A stretch of 64,000 nt of DNA from NCBI GenBank assembly GCA_001466705.2, contig LATX02000195.1:248001-312000 (forward strand), in the 5' to 3' direction. Both the position numbers and the translations under genes were made by a program. Positions 10,282 through 24,913 of the stretch are shown piece after piece. Position 1 is the stretch's first letter. Each line of letters begins with the position of its first letter. The stretch is from Moniliophthora roreri. Its lineage: Eukaryota; Basidiomycota; Agaricomycetes; Agaricales; Marasmiaceae. The notes under the pieces are model-generated. The model saw only the letters and a list, made by a program, of their open reading frames with translations. It had not been told where the DNA came from and did no database searches.

Positions 10282-11859
10282 CTACTTTGGGTTGCGTGCC
10301 ACCTTCGTCTTCCTTCTCAGACTCCTTCTGAGTCCTTGTAGCTCCTGTTCGCCGTTGGAGGAACGAGTTTTCCTCTTTCTAGACTTTTTCGACGCTGTTA
10401 GCGGAACGGTGGGCAGGCTTTCATCGGCAGCTTTATTGGTAGACTCAGCGGTAGAGGTAGAAGCAGCAGGGTTCGATGACGAAAATGAGGCTGTGAACAA
10501 GCCTGAAGCCTTCTTCAGTAGCGATAACGATTTGGGATTCGGTGAGGGTGGGGTTATTGGCGTTCTGCCAACGTCTATTGCATCTGAATGAATTGGTAGC
10601 GATGAATAGTGGTCGAAAACGAACGAGCGATAGGACTCACCAGCATCAGCCTGGATTGACGGTTCCACTGTTCTTCCACTAAGCACCGGCGCCGGATCCA
10701 TAGGACCCAGACTCAAAAGAGTAGCCTGTCTACCGAGCGCTGCTCTACGTGGATTAGCCGCCGGTTGTACCACCTCGGTGCCGCTGTCTTCTCCATCAGT
10801 CTCCGCATTCTTCATACCCTTGCCCCGGACAAACTTCCCGAGCCATGGCCAAAAAAATATCGCTGTATTAGCCATCCACGCTCTATATTTCTCACTAGGA
10901 GGACGACCAACACCTAGCCGATGGTCTTCGAGGTGGGAATACAGCAACTCTCCTTCCTTCTTCTTCTTGACTCTCTTATCCTCTTCTCCCTCCTGCTTCC
11001 GGTTCGGAATCCCCCGCTTCTCATTCGTCTGCATCTCTGGTCCAGACTCTTTCCAAGCAACACGGTACGGATGTCCTCGTTGGCCTTTCCCATCAAGACC
11101 CCATTCTCCGATCTCGCCAGGATGGTCTTCCTGGAACTGCGCCTTCTTCTTATCGCAGATCTTCTGGTATCGAACTAGCTCAGCTCGGTCAATGTCCAGA
11201 AGCCGCTCCGACTCCTCAGTGATCCAACCAATCTCGAGAAGCTGGGCTATGATTTTGCCTGGGGCAGGCTGTCGCCTCCCCCCTTTGCGAGGTCTGGTCA
11301 TGTAGTCGAATTTCGCAATGGCATCTTTGGGGTAGAACGTTTCGTAGAGTTGGAGTTTTCGGCCCACGGAGGGGATAATGAGAGCTCGACGGATGGTGAC
11401 GTAGTCTCGGACTTTGATGCCGTGCGAGGCGAGCTTGGCTTGCACGGTCTCGGGGGAGGCAGTGTCAAAGTCGAGTTGGGTGGATACGGTGGATGTGGTG
11501 GATGTGGTGGATGTGGTACGGGTGCGAATGAGACGGATGGTTTTACTAGCGTCTTTGTCGTCATCGGCGGCATCTGTACCCTCGGTAGGCGCAGGAGAAG
11601 GACGATGAACTGGGAAGCATGTCGTGGTGCCGTGGTTGTCGTCATCGGTGATTTCTGTAGGCGTAGGCGAGGAGCAAAGTGCTTCTTCGATTTCGTTCAC
11701 GTCGGCTTCGGAAACTTCAGTCTGAACAGGTGAGGCACGGCCGTCAGCGACAATGAGAGCCGGACTAGCAAAGTCGTTTTGGTTGACAAAGACGTCGGTA
11801 GTCTGTTCAGCAGAGCTCACGGCAGCTGCGGTAGTGCTGAAAACAGGCTTTGTAGACAT
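10282..11859 (-). CDS. Hypothetical protein, low-complexity with conserved-looking middle
   Basis: About 525 aa, or about 503 aa if a 66-nt in-frame GTGAGT...TAG intron at 10575-10640 is removed. I start at the ATG at 11859 (MSTKPVF). The upstream in-frame ATG at 11916 lies inside a GTATGT donor of a likely 5' UTR intron (about 11873-11918). The N-terminus is S/T-rich and acidic. The middle (YVTIRRALIIPSVGRKLQLY..., ITEESERLLDIDRAELVRYQ) has helix-like, non-repetitive composition. A basic stretch (DKRVKKKKEG) and a K/R-rich C-terminus suggest a nuclear or nucleic-acid role, but I recognise no domain. It stands alone between ERG2 and the palindromic transposon. Confidence 0.65.
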   Translation of the reverse strand: MSTKPVFSTTAAAVSSAEQTTDVFVNQNDFASPALIVADGRASPVQTEVSEADVNEIEEALCSSPTPTEITDDDNHGTTTCFPVHRPSPAPTEGTDAADDDKDASKTIRLIRTRTTSTTSTTSTVSTQLDFDTASPETVQAKLASHGIKVRDYVTIRRALIIPSVGRKLQLYETFYPKDAIAKFDYMTRPRKGGRRQPAPGKIIAQLLEIGWITEESERLLDIDRAELVRYQKICDKKKAQFQEDHPGEIGEWGLDGKGQRGHPYRVAWKESGPEMQTNEKRGIPNRKQEGEEDKRVKKKKEGELLYSHLEDHRLGVGRPPSEKYRAWMANTAIFFWPWLGKFVRGKGMKNAETDGEDSGTEVVQPAANPRRAALGRQATLLSLGPMDPAPVLSGRTVEPSIQADAGESYRSFVFDHYSSLPIHSDAIDVGRTPITPPSPNPKSLSLLKKASGLFTASFSSSNPAASTSTAESTNKAADESLPTVPLTASKKSRKRKTRSSNGEQELQGLRRSLRRKTKVARNPK

Positions 11860-12157
11860 GATTTTACTGTTTCTGGAGATGTTAGAAGCTAGCTGGAGGC
11901 CAACAGTGAAACACATACGTTATGTAAGTGTTGGAAAGTTCAACTTCAAGGATGAGTAGGTGCAGCACCATTAAATGTGGCAAATTCACACTTTATACTG
12001 AAGTCGACAATGGTATAGTCCATGTGCTTGAGCCACGATCAACCAAGTAAGGCCCATTCATTGTCCACCAGAATTGATTGCCACCTTTGGAATATCACCC
12101 ATTCGCCTTGGTGCCTGACAATGCTGCAATCGTACTGCAGCCAATGATTCTGTGATT

Positions 12158-13793
12158 AGGTCTTGTCAAAGTTGAAGCTGTAGATTGTAGATGCTGTAGA
12201 TCCAGAGCTGTAGATAGTCATGTGAGTCCGAGGGTTCTGCCATGTATCCGGCCTATCAAAATGTGACCTTGTGACTGTGCCTCCTCCGCTTTCGCTTTCG
12301 CTGTGCAATATCCATGTTCATTTCTTGTTTTGTTTATGATAACCTTATTATGGCAGCCCCTTGCTGACTCAATTGCACAAAAACAGTGTTCAGTGAAATT
12401 GTGAACACTGCTTTCACCAATTCCAGCCATCCTGGCAACATCATTGACTGATGCACCATTACCATAATGACCCAGTCAGTAAAGCATAACAGCAAGCTGG
12501 ATGTTGACAGGGACTTGGGAATTCTGAGAATTATTATAGAATGTGGGATGATCTTTGATCAATGCAAAGATCACATCAAAGATAGAGGGAGAGACATGAA
12601 GCATCTTCTCAAATTGGGGGTGAAATTCTGGGTTAGCAGCATATTCCCATGCAAGATGAAGCTGCCCATGCTTGGGGACCTGTGTTCAGGCTTGAAGATA
12701 TCAAGCATTCCATATTGATTGAAGCACTATAACATCGAATGAAAGGTTTTGCAGTAAAATCCAGGAATTGGGTGGTCTATGATGATTTTGTAGCAAATCA
12801 TAGAGTGCCATAAACATAATGTACTTTGCTCATATTCATCATGTAGAGATGGAAATGAAGAATTGTTTAATTTCAGTCTGTCACACATGCCATAAGGTAC
12901 ATTCCATATTTGGCACTGCTGCCATGGGTCCAGGGCTCACATGACTATCTACAGCTCTGGATCTACAGTGTCCACAATCTACAGCTTCAACTTTGATGAA
13001 ACCTAGTCATGTGAGCCCTGGACCCATGGCAGCAGTGCCAAATATGGAATGTACCTTATGGCATGTGTGACAGACCAAAATTAAACAATTCTTCATTTCC
13101 ATCTCTGCATGATGAATATGAGCAAAGTACATTATGTTTATGGCACTCCATGATTTGCTACAAAATCATCATAGACCACCCAATTCCTGGATTTTACTGC
13201 AAAACCTTTCATTCGATGTTATAGTGCTTCAATCAATATGGAATGCTTGATATCTTCAAGCCTGAACACAGGTCCCCAAGCATGGGCAGCTTCATCTTGC
13301 ATGGGAATATGCTGCTAACCCAGAATTTCACCCCCAATTTGAGAAGATGCTTCATGTCTCTCCCTCTATCTTTGATGTGATCTTTGCATTGATCAAAGAT
13401 CATCACACATTCTATAATAATTCTCAGAATTCCCAAGTCCCTGTCAACATCCAGCTTGCTGTTATGCTTTACTGACTGGGTCATTATGGTAATGGTGCAT
13501 CAGTCAATGATGTTGCCAGGATGGCTGGAATTGGTGAAAGCAGTGTTCACAATTTCACTGAACACTGTTTTTGTGCAATTGAGTCAGCAAGGGGCTGCCA
13601 TAATAAGATTATCATAAACAAAACAAGAAATGAACATGGATATTGCACAGCGAAAGCGAAAGCGGAGGAGGCACAGTCACAAGGTCACATTTTGATAGGC
13701 CGGATACATGGCGGAACCCTCGGGCTCACATGACTATCTACAGCTCTGGATCTACAGCATCTACAATCTACAGCTTCAACTTTGACAAGACCT
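12158..13793. mobile_element. Palindromic composite of PIF/Harbinger-like transposon remnant (790 + 56 + 790 bp), TSD att
   Basis: Two arms, 12158-12947 and 13004-13793, are near-perfect inverted copies around a 56-bp spacer. The ends are AGGTCTTGTC.../...GACAAGACCT, and a 3-bp ATT repeat flanks the whole unit (12155-12157 and 13794-13796). The ~70-bp terminal sequence, rich in CTGTAGAT, occurs three times: at both ends and again across the centre. In the right arm (+) a transposase-like N-terminal region reads HVSPSIFDVIFALI, NSQVPVNIQLAVMLY, then GHYGNGASVNDVARMAG and ESSVHNFTEHCFCAIES, as in PIF/Harbinger (DDE_4-like) transposases. The TGA at 13473-13475 sits where an Arg CGA is likely, consistent with CpG decay. 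The catalytic part is absent, so the element is non-autonomous. Confidence 0.8.
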
Positions 13794-13796
13794 ATT

Positions 13797-14860
13797 GACT
13801 ATGCTGAGAGATCCAGAGAAGAGGTTTACTGTAGAGAAGGAAGAAGAGGGATCAGATTTAGCCAAAACAAGGCGCAAAATCACAATACCAACGCCAGCTC
13901 TTGTGCACAGCATCACGGGAACACATCTGGCTCTTGCTACTACTAGCCCTTCCCACTTTCTTTGTATAACGCAGCACCTTGTTGCCAGCACTGTTGTCCA
14001 GATGAGCCGCAAGCGCCCAGAAAGTGTAACCGGAAGCGAATAATCTTCCATTTCCCCTGACAGGTTGAAAGGCCATACAATAACTGTGGCAAGTAGAGAG
14101 ATAGTAAGCAAAGCACACGAGAAGCTGGCACTGTTCACATGCCTAACGACAGAGTCTATCTTCTCAACCCCGTGGTTCCTCCGAACGAGATAGTAACGCA
14201 GACGCCTTCACGCTATCTCAAACACCTTTTGAATGAAAATCTGGAGTTCCAAAGATCGTAAGTCTCAGAAGACGTTTTTGAGGATGCACGAACTCGAGAA
14301 CCTACGGCCCACAACGCTTTGTCGATCAGGGTGCCATATCTGCTTCTTCTGCATTTTTCAACAGAAAATCGTTCGTGGTAAGCCTCCCCTAAGTGAGGGA
14401 TACACTCTCTATTCCCATTTGGCACTAACTCCGAGGTAAAAGGTTTCCAAGGTCTTATCCAAGCCACGACCCATTTAAGACGTCCAAAATCTACCTTTTA
14501 ATGTCCATTCTTTAAATGAGCTCTGAATCCGAATGTTTGCCTCTAGTATTCATTTCCGGTCAGCGATTATTCAAGCTGTGGGTCAAAAATCGCACCCGCG
14601 TCCCTTGGGCTTGTTGTCTGGCTGCTCGTCATTTCTTGAGACAGATTTGTGTAGATATAGTCATCGCAAAGCCGTTGTGGTAGATTTTTCAGTTGCACAG
14701 ATGATGAGCATGAAGCTGGGTGAAACTTGAAAACGTTACCGCGTGAGCAGTGAGACGCACATCAAACGTTGACCAATACCCATCATCTCGACCTCGCACA
14801 AATCCCAATACTTTGGCTTTCCGGCCTTCAAAAGTCAAGTTTTGGGCCGCTAAGTTCATT
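13797..14860. other. Intergenic, no gene seen
   Basis: Frames of up to 120 aa occur on the minus strand around 13776-14138, but they overlap each other, lack recognisable domains and partly run into the transposon end. Nothing is supported. CpG content is normal here. Confidence 0.4.
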
Positions 14861-14864
14861 TTCG

Positions 14865-16150
14865 TGGGGTTTTGAGCACATATGGAACAACAGAGAACAG
14901 GAATGTACGGTGAGTTATGGTGGTTTGTTCGCGTCGGTTGACTGATATGGTTTATGACGGTCATTTAGATCATACTGCTCTAGGATAACAAGAGGATCAT
15001 CCCAGAAAACGAGTTCTTTAACTGTCATGAGAACCCAATGCTACAAGATGGCCAGTTATGGGAGGTGATAATGCAACGATACGGTAACCTGTACCATTGC
15101 TGGGATGAAGAATCAAGGGACCGGCACGAAGACTAGATAGATCATTTGGACTGTCTGGTGAGTCTGAAATTGACTGTGTTTTTGTGCGTACGCTAATACC
15201 GTACCACTGACTGCAGCACCAGGTGTCAATGACTCGCGCAACGGAAAAGAAGCTGCCCCAGCACCTCTGCTACATATATCACCGGATCCGCTGCATAACA
15301 CGAACTAGAAGTCGATAAAGGGGCATACCTACTTTCTGTGCCCTGCATTTCCCTGGACTGGCCGGCGTCCAAATTGCTACGTCACGCTCGATTTCTGTGT
15401 AACGTGGACACGACAGACCCGGACGAAGCGAGGAAAATATACCTTTCCAAATCAGTATCAAAGGTGAGCTTGATTGGTTTGCTCCCTCCAGACATCGGTC
15501 TGACTAGTCTGTAGGTTTGCTAGCGGGCGGTACAACGAAGATCCCACAATTATAGTTCCTTTCATAACTCTAGAGAGGAATTGGTGCTACGGCATGCATT
15601 ACGCTTGACCTCTGAACTCCAAAACGAGAGCACCAGATAGGAAAGGGGATACGAAAGAAATAGTCAAGCACAAGGTGAGCCTTGACGTATCGGTACTACT
15701 GGAATTGAAGCTAATTAGCCCGTAGGGTATCAGTTCGTGGTATTCTGGCCGAACACTTCACAAAACATAGTCACCATAAGTCACCCTCGTAACTCCGATA
15801 TCACTGCACTGCGGCGTATCAAACGTTCACAGAGAGAATCTGCAACGTGGTCTCCCGGGCTATTTTCAATGGGTAGCGAATGCTAGACTGACGAAGAAGA
15901 CTACAAACGACCAGGTATGTGTTATAGCCCTGTGGAGCATCCAGTTAGCCGGCAGCTAACCATATCATCGCAGAGACCTGTCTTCCTCTCGTTCATCCCG
16001 CGATCAGTACCTTCATGCTTAATCTGGCGATGGATCAGGAATCAACGTGAGCGCTCTGTTACCTCTGACTATGGACGCAAAGCTAACGATGGGAATCCTC
16101 AGGTGCCTTCCACAGCTCACCAAAAGTCCCTTGTCGGCAACGGTAGCGTA
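14865..16150 (+). other. Family X locus, copy 1: chain of spliceosomal intron signals without an intact ORF
   Basis: A series of canonical donor/branch/acceptor sets on the + strand brackets short exons that lack a long reading frame. The donors lie near 14895 (GTGAGTTATGG), 15159 (GTGAGTCTG), 15461 (GTGAGCTTG), 15673 (GTGAGCCTTG), 15914 (GTATGTGTT) and 16047 (GTGAGCGC). Matching CTRAY-like and AG signals follow 50-75 bp later. The first intron and the exon end ...CACGAAGACTAGAT... match the locus at 20.2-20.4 kb, and the CACAAG/GTGAG donor matches 21.23 kb. It is either a decayed multi-exon gene or a spliced non-coding transcript. I recognise no protein. Confidence 0.45.
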
Positions 16151-16862
16151 TAGCTACTTATGATACATAGGTTGACGGATGCCAACGCCGGGTAGGTCAG
16201 ATGCATGGCTCCCATCATTCAAGGGCTTACTTGCGTGCTACGTCATACTCACCGTCTCATCGGTTGAACCGCAGCATCTGGCGGGCTCGTTGGGGTAAAT
16301 TGACATGGTACGTGCTAGACTACGTTGAAGTACGTGCCAGTGACTGACTGTTTGCCTAGAGTTGCCAATGTTTTGCACCGATATTGAGCATCTGCGCTGA
16401 AGATCGTCTCGGCAGCAAAACCGCTTGGTATTGAGATAGGCATGCAGCACTCCTTACTATGAATAGTTTCAGTAGCTGAGGATTTTTTTACCTAGTCAGC
16501 AATGAAGACAGATTCTCTCCTTCTCTGCTTAGCCATCGCGTTTCTGTTTGAGTACTTCCTCCACTTTCAATACAAATAACATTATGGCTTGGTCCAGTCG
16601 ACGCTTTCAGGCTGTGGTGTATCGAGTCAAAGACAACGAATGCCTAATACTCATCTCTTCTGTGGTTCCGACGTTTAACTGAAAAAACCATTTCATTTGT
16701 ATGTATTTTCTCGCCTATTTTATAACTACCGGGAACTGACGACTCATTCAGTGTACCACTATTTCGACCCAAAGATAAGAAAGATAATGTAGAGAACCTG
16801 AAGGTGAAATCCAGTCAGGAACGGAAACCAAACGTACGAAAGATCCATCACTTACCGCGACC

Positions 16863-17425
16863 TTAAGTGAAGGGAACATTGATGGACCTAGTGCCAGGAG
16901 TATAACAGAAACCACCGTCCAACCTCGTTCCACAGGTCGAATACTGATTGCAACTTCCGCCACACCCACCACGATCACAGAATCCGACGTTCGTGGTAGC
17001 ACGTAGGCACACCGTATTGGGAGCATCGAGGCATGCAGCATTGCCATTGTACACCGTGCAGAATCCTCCACAGACGTTCTGAGTCCTCTGGCTGCAGTAG
17101 ACGACCATGGTGTTCAAGGCGGCACGCTTTTCGAGTGGCTCACCGACGAAGGTGAGATTTGCGTCGGTGGTAGCAATCCAATCGAGGAGCTCTTTACGGG
17201 AAACCTGAGGCATGCTGGTCAGTCAACTTGGACTTTTCGATTTTGACGCATATGTTACTCACTACTTCGACGTCGGGCAGAGCCTGAAAAGTAAAAGTGT
17301 ATCGATGTCAGTGGGACAGCATGAGGGATATTATGAGCTGCTCGACGTACCGATGCGCCGACGACATTGGCGACACAGAGAGCAGCAACGATGGCTGAGG
17401 TGAGAGTTGAGAACTTGGACTGCAT
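16863..17425 (-). CDS. Small secreted cysteine-rich protein with Kex2 site, copy 1
   Basis: Exons 17351-17425, 17263-17283 and 16863-17204 encode 145 aa. A signal peptide (residues 1 to about 24, ending NVVGAS) is followed by a short propeptide ending EPLEKR, a classic Kex2 dibasic site. The mature part is about 86 aa with ten cysteines (VVYCSQ, NVCGGFC, AACLDAP, FCDRGGCGGSC, STCGTRLDGGFC). The cysteine spacing resembles small secreted proteins found widely in Agaricomycetes, whose function is unknown to me. The exon lengths (75, 21, 342 nt) and intron lengths (67, 58 nt) are identical in the paralogue at 18835, which supports the model. It is divergent from that paralogue. A host- or microbe-facing role is possible but not shown. 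Confidence 0.88.
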
Positions 17426-17461
17426 TGTAATGCTGAATTTTCTGGCTTCAAAGGACCGTTC

Positions 17462-17468
17462 TTTTATA
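17462..17468 (-). promoter_or_regulatory. TATA box of secreted-protein gene copy 1
   Basis: TATAAAA on the minus strand, 37-43 bp before the ATG at 17425. It is conserved in the inverted copy at 18792-18798. Confidence 0.65.
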
Positions 17469-17622
17469 ACCACTCATAGCGATATTTTGTCTTGTTTCTG
17501 AGGAACTTGTTCTGCATTGCTTGTATTGGCCATATGGACAGAATGTCGCTCCATCGGAAAAACCTGAGGTACTGTTGTAGGTTCTGTCACTTTTTTCAAT
17601 GGATAATTCATCTAAATGGCCG

Positions 17623-18627
17623 ACACAGTGAAACAGGGGTATATTGGCGTTGCGCCCGACAGCCAAACAGGAATGAAGTTCGCTTGCATTCGAAATGTGC
17701 TCCGATCCAGATACGAGCATTAAACGGCAAATAGAATCTCTGTTGGTCCGTCGGTGGTTTCCTTGCCTCGGCGCCCTTCGCACACACCCACTGGTTAGCA
17801 GTTATTCAATTTCTGGTGGCAGTGAAGGTATGCCTGCGTCGCGTTTTCCTCTCTTCAAAGCTTGTCTGATGAGTTTGATACTTACTCGTACATATCTCCT
17901 CAGCTGTTTTACATCATTCCAAAATCGAGAAGTTGTTACATGGTTGCTGATGTGCGTTGTTATCTGCCATCCGGGATGTAAAATGTGGCGGCTCGCTGAC
18001 TCCAAATTCGAGTAGACGGCAATGTTCAAGGTCCTTGCATTGCAGACCATACCCCCCATAATACAGAGAAATTCTGCTTCTTGCCGATTTACCACGAGAC
18101 GCAGTCATGGGACAGTTGGACAGGGTTGGCGTTTTGACACTATACAAGCGACTAACATAACAAGGTTCAGTCTTACCCGCTTCTATACGGAGACTCGGAG
18201 CAAGCGCGTCCGAGTTATCAACGTGTTATGTAAACCGTCGAATAGCAAATTGAATACGTAGTCTGTTAGTCTAATTCATCACACGGGGACACTGCCTGGA
18301 TCGACTGCACTATTGGCATGTAGAATGACTTGACGACTGTAGCAATCAAATTCATGGCCCGCTGAATAACTCTTCAAATGCTTATGGTAATTCCGATAAA
18401 GGTTCGAAGCAACTGAATGTCGGAAAATGTGGGCATAGTAATGTACATGATGTACCTGACATTAGATTCACTTGGCTGAAGAAAGATCTAGTGGCAAGCT
18501 TTCACGGCGGGGACCGAGAGTGATGAAAATGAATAGAACTTAATGAACAGAACTTACATCTGTGTTTCCATATGCCGCAGCAACCTGTGCTGCATCAGCC
18601 AATGGGCGCGAGTAGAAATCATTGTGG
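17623..18627. other. Spacer between the inverted gene copies
   Basis: No supported gene. A 97-aa minus-strand frame (17802-18095) ends in LPPEIE but shows no domain. The region is AT/GC-balanced with normal CpG content, unlike the transposon blocks. Confidence 0.4.
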
Positions 18628-18791
18628 CGGCCATTTAGATGAATTATCCATTGAAAAAAGTGACAGAACCTACAACAGAACCTCAGCTTTCTCCGACGGA
18701 GCGACATTCTGTCCATATGGCCAATACAAGTAGTGCAGAACAAGTTCCCCAGAAACAAGACAAAATATCGCTATATATTGCTATGAGTGGC

Positions 18792-18798
18792 TATAAAA
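18792..18798 (+). promoter_or_regulatory. TATA box of secreted-protein gene copy 2
   Basis: TATAAAA, 37-43 bp upstream of the ATG at 18835, in the same context as in copy 1. Confidence 0.65.
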
Positions 18799-18834
18799 GA
18801 ACGGTCCTTTGAAGCCAGAAAATTCAGCATTACA

Positions 18835-19397
18835 ATGCAGTCCAAGTTCTCAACTCTCACCTCAGCCATTATCGCTGCTCTCTGTGTCGCCAATGTCGTC
18901 GGCGCATCGGTACGTCGAGCAGCTCATAATATCCCTCATGCGGTCTCACTGACATCGATTCGCTTTTGCTTTCCAGGCCCTGCCCGATGTCGAAGTGGTG
19001 AGTGACATATGCGTCAAAGTCGAGGAGGTCAGGTTGACTGACCAGCGTGTCTCAGGTTTCTCGTAAAGAGCTCCTCGATTGGATTGCTACCACCGACGCA
19101 AATCTCACCTTCGTCGGCGAGCCGCTCGAAAAGCGTGCCGCCTTGAACACCATGGTCGTCTACTGCAGCCAGAGGACTCAGAACGTCTGTGGAGGATTCT
19201 GCACGGTGTACAATGGTAATGCTGCATGCCTCGATGCTCCCAATACGGTGTGCCTACGTGCTACCACGAACGTCGGATTCTGTGATCGTGGTGGGTGTGG
19301 CGGAAGTTGCAATCAGTATTCGACCTGTGGAACGAGGTTGGACGGTGGTTTCTGTTATACTCCTGGCACTAGGTCCATCAATGTTCCCTTCACTTAA
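18835..19397 (+). CDS. Small secreted cysteine-rich protein with Kex2 site, copy 2
   Basis: Exons 18835-18909, 18977-18997 and 19056-19397 give 145 aa. The third-exon product is identical to that of copy 1; the signal peptide differs by one residue (AII for AIV). The precursor has a signal peptide, a propeptide ending LEKR, and a mature domain with ten cysteines, so five disulphides are possible. The first intron shows small changes from copy 1. Both copies keep intact frames and splice sites, so neither is an obvious pseudogene. The lack of exonic divergence compared with the introns suggests recent duplication, gene conversion between the inverted arms, or purifying selection. Confidence 0.9.
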
Positions 19398-20154
19398 GGT
19401 CGCGGTAAGTGATGGATCTTTCGTACGTTTGACTTCCGTTCCTGACTGGATTTCACCTTCAGGTTCTCTACATTATCTTTCTTATCTTTGGGTCGAAATA
19501 ATGGTACACTGAATGAGTCGTCAGTTTCCGGTAGTTATAGAAAGGGCGAGAAAATACATACAGAATGAAATGTGTTTGCTCTGCGAAGAATTTTGGCCGT
19601 CAGAATAATAAGGAAGACGAGTCTCGGGCGTTCGATGTCTTTGGCTCTCTGCTACATGGGGCCGTAACCTGATAATTGAAAATCGAGGAAGCAAAGTGTA
19701 ACTCTTAGTATGTGGAACTTACTCATCAGCGTTTTCTAATCGTCTTCAAAGGTGCCTTCACGTGAAGAACTCGCATGTGAAACTCCTTTGGAAATCTGCC
19801 GGCTGTCAGTTAGCTTTGCGAAAGAATATTGAGATTTATTACGCACCATGATTCACCGCCTAGATATTCTCCTCATAATTCCATCTTGATCTAGTATTTC
19901 ATTTTCCACCGGTTTTCATTTCGAGTGGAGGACTATGTCGTGAGTAACATGTAGGATGAGCCTGTAGTTGCACCTTTGCCTCCTAGTCGGTAGTGACCGT
20001 TGTATGGGCGCTTGGGCAGCGAGTGCAACGTTGACAATCATCCATCATCATGTCGACACATCAGTCTCCGATTAAAAACTCATTCCTTTGTCTTTCTTCA
20101 ATAGTCAAACCTCTGGGTTTTCTGCCTCCATTTTCCGGAATCCTGAGCGCCGGT

Positions 20155-21310
20155 GGTACCATGGAAAAAAGCAGGCATGTGCGGGTGAGTGGTGGTCTTT
20201 TCATTCACGTTAGTTGATGGTTTTTCTGACAGACATTTAGGTGATAATTTTGCGGGATTGCGGACGGATCATGGAGAATTGCATAATATGAGAGCCCAAA
20301 AGATGGCCATGTATTGGAGCTTAAGGCGAAATGCGGAGATGACCTGGCACCTGGCGATATGACTGGGATGGAAGGCTAGCATGGTTCGGAAGGCGAACCA
20401 GCATGAAGACTAGATCCTATGGGGTATCCGGTGAGCATTTTGACTGGAACTCACTCGAGGAACTCACTCAAACTCCGGTGCCGTCAACTACAGCATTAGA
20501 TAATAATGTGTCCTTGCAACTCGAGAAGGAAACCTGTGCATGAGGAGCAGCAGCTCGAAGATCTTCGCTAGGTAATACGAACCTGAGGGACACCACGACG
20601 TCTTCATCACCAGAGCGTCCAACGAGTGCTGCATCACCAGGATCCCTCGACTCAACCCTGGAGTATGAGCACTATACAAGAGTGGAAGATAGAATAAGGC
20701 AACCATAGGTGAGACTTCTCAGATGTTGCTACTTCAAATTAATCTGACGGGTGGGTGGTTTGGCAGCTCATAGTGGTATATCAGTGACGATACGAAGCAA
20801 TTTGAACACGCTACGAAGACACCTACCTGCACAAGACGATTTTTCAAGGCTGCGCGCAATGGGCAACTACAAATACTCAGAAAACGACTTCTTATCGATC
20901 TCTGACAGCCGTACATAGATCTCCGGTGCCTTCTAATATTGGGCCGCGAAGTCAAGGCAGACTGTAGGCTAGGTACGTGCTGGGACATTCTGCAGAGAGG
21001 TTGGTCCGAAAACTGATTGTGATCTCACAGGAGAACGTGTCGTAGTAACTCCGTTTGCCCGTACGAAGACCAGAGGCCTCTGGCTTCAGGATCTGGGAAT
21101 CAACTTGAACACCACGTCTCCATCTATGATATACTTCTACAGGAGAGAGAGAGCAAGAGGCAGTGTGCCATGCCACACCCTTCGAGAAGGCTAGACACCG
21201 CCAGAGTCCAGACAAGGCAGGGAAACACAAGGTGAGTTTACACTTGAACTTATACAGCTACAACTGAATCTGATACGACCTACAGCCTACCAGTAACAAT
21301 CGCCGAATAG
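20155..21310 (+). other. Family X locus, copy 2
   Basis: The splice-signal chain matches copy 1 (14.9-16.2 kb) and the minus-strand copy at 54.3-55.5 kb. Donors lie near 20186 (GGGTGAGTGG), 20430 (GGTGAGCATT), 20709 (GTGAGACTTC), 20974 (GTACGTGCTG) and 21231 (GTGAGTTTAC), each with an acceptor 50-75 bp on. The stretch GTGAGACTTCTCAGATGTTG through the following exon aligns closely with the reverse complement of about 54.95-55.22 kb, including an ...EHA.KT..TC.RR-like translated patch. This copy has in-frame stops in that patch. I read it as a decayed coding gene or a spliced RNA. The strand is set by the splice sites. Confidence 0.5.
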
Positions 21311-24687
<3,377 letters not shown>

Positions 24688-24913
24688 ATTTATTTCTTCT
24701 GGTATCTATGTGACTTCGTGTACTTGACATTGGTAGCGTTCTGTTTTTTCTATGCCATGTACCATATACCCGTGTCACAAAATGTATCCCAGAGCTCAAC
24801 TTGGAATTCGGAACCTTTCAGACCTTCGGTGTCAACGAAAAAGCTGGTTTCACGAGTTGTCACATCACGAGGACGTGACCTTTGTCGTGACAGCTTTCTT
24901 CCGTGCCATCACC

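Larger units (their letters stand above)
16690..17622 (-). repeat. Left arm of inverted gene duplication
   Basis: This segment is the reverse complement of 18628-19572, with only scattered differences. It carries the secreted-protein gene plus its promoter and 3' flank. The arms are separated by about 1 kb of unrelated sequence (17623-18627) in which I see no gene. Confidence 0.85.
18628..19572 (+). repeat. Right arm of inverted gene duplication
   Basis: Reverse-complement partner of 16690-17622. Homology starts at CGGCCATTTAG and ends near CAGAATGAAATG. The duplicated unit contains promoter, gene and 3' flank, so both copies could be expressed. Confidence 0.85.

Noticed and set aside
10292..10591. 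99-aa plus-strand frame
   Set aside because: Shadow of the minus-strand hypothetical gene.
11350..11733. 127-aa Gly-rich plus-strand frame
   Set aside because: Antisense of the minus-strand gene at 10282-11859; the GGCGGCGGC-type composition comes from its Thr/Ser-rich N-terminus.
12467..12718. 83-aa frame duplicated at 13233-13484
   Set aside because: It is the antisense of the transposase-like region and appears twice only because of the palindrome.
14865..16150. Calling a protein-coding gene with about seven exons
   Set aside because: Splice signals are convincing but joined exons give no long frame I could verify, so it is listed as an ORF-poor X locus only.
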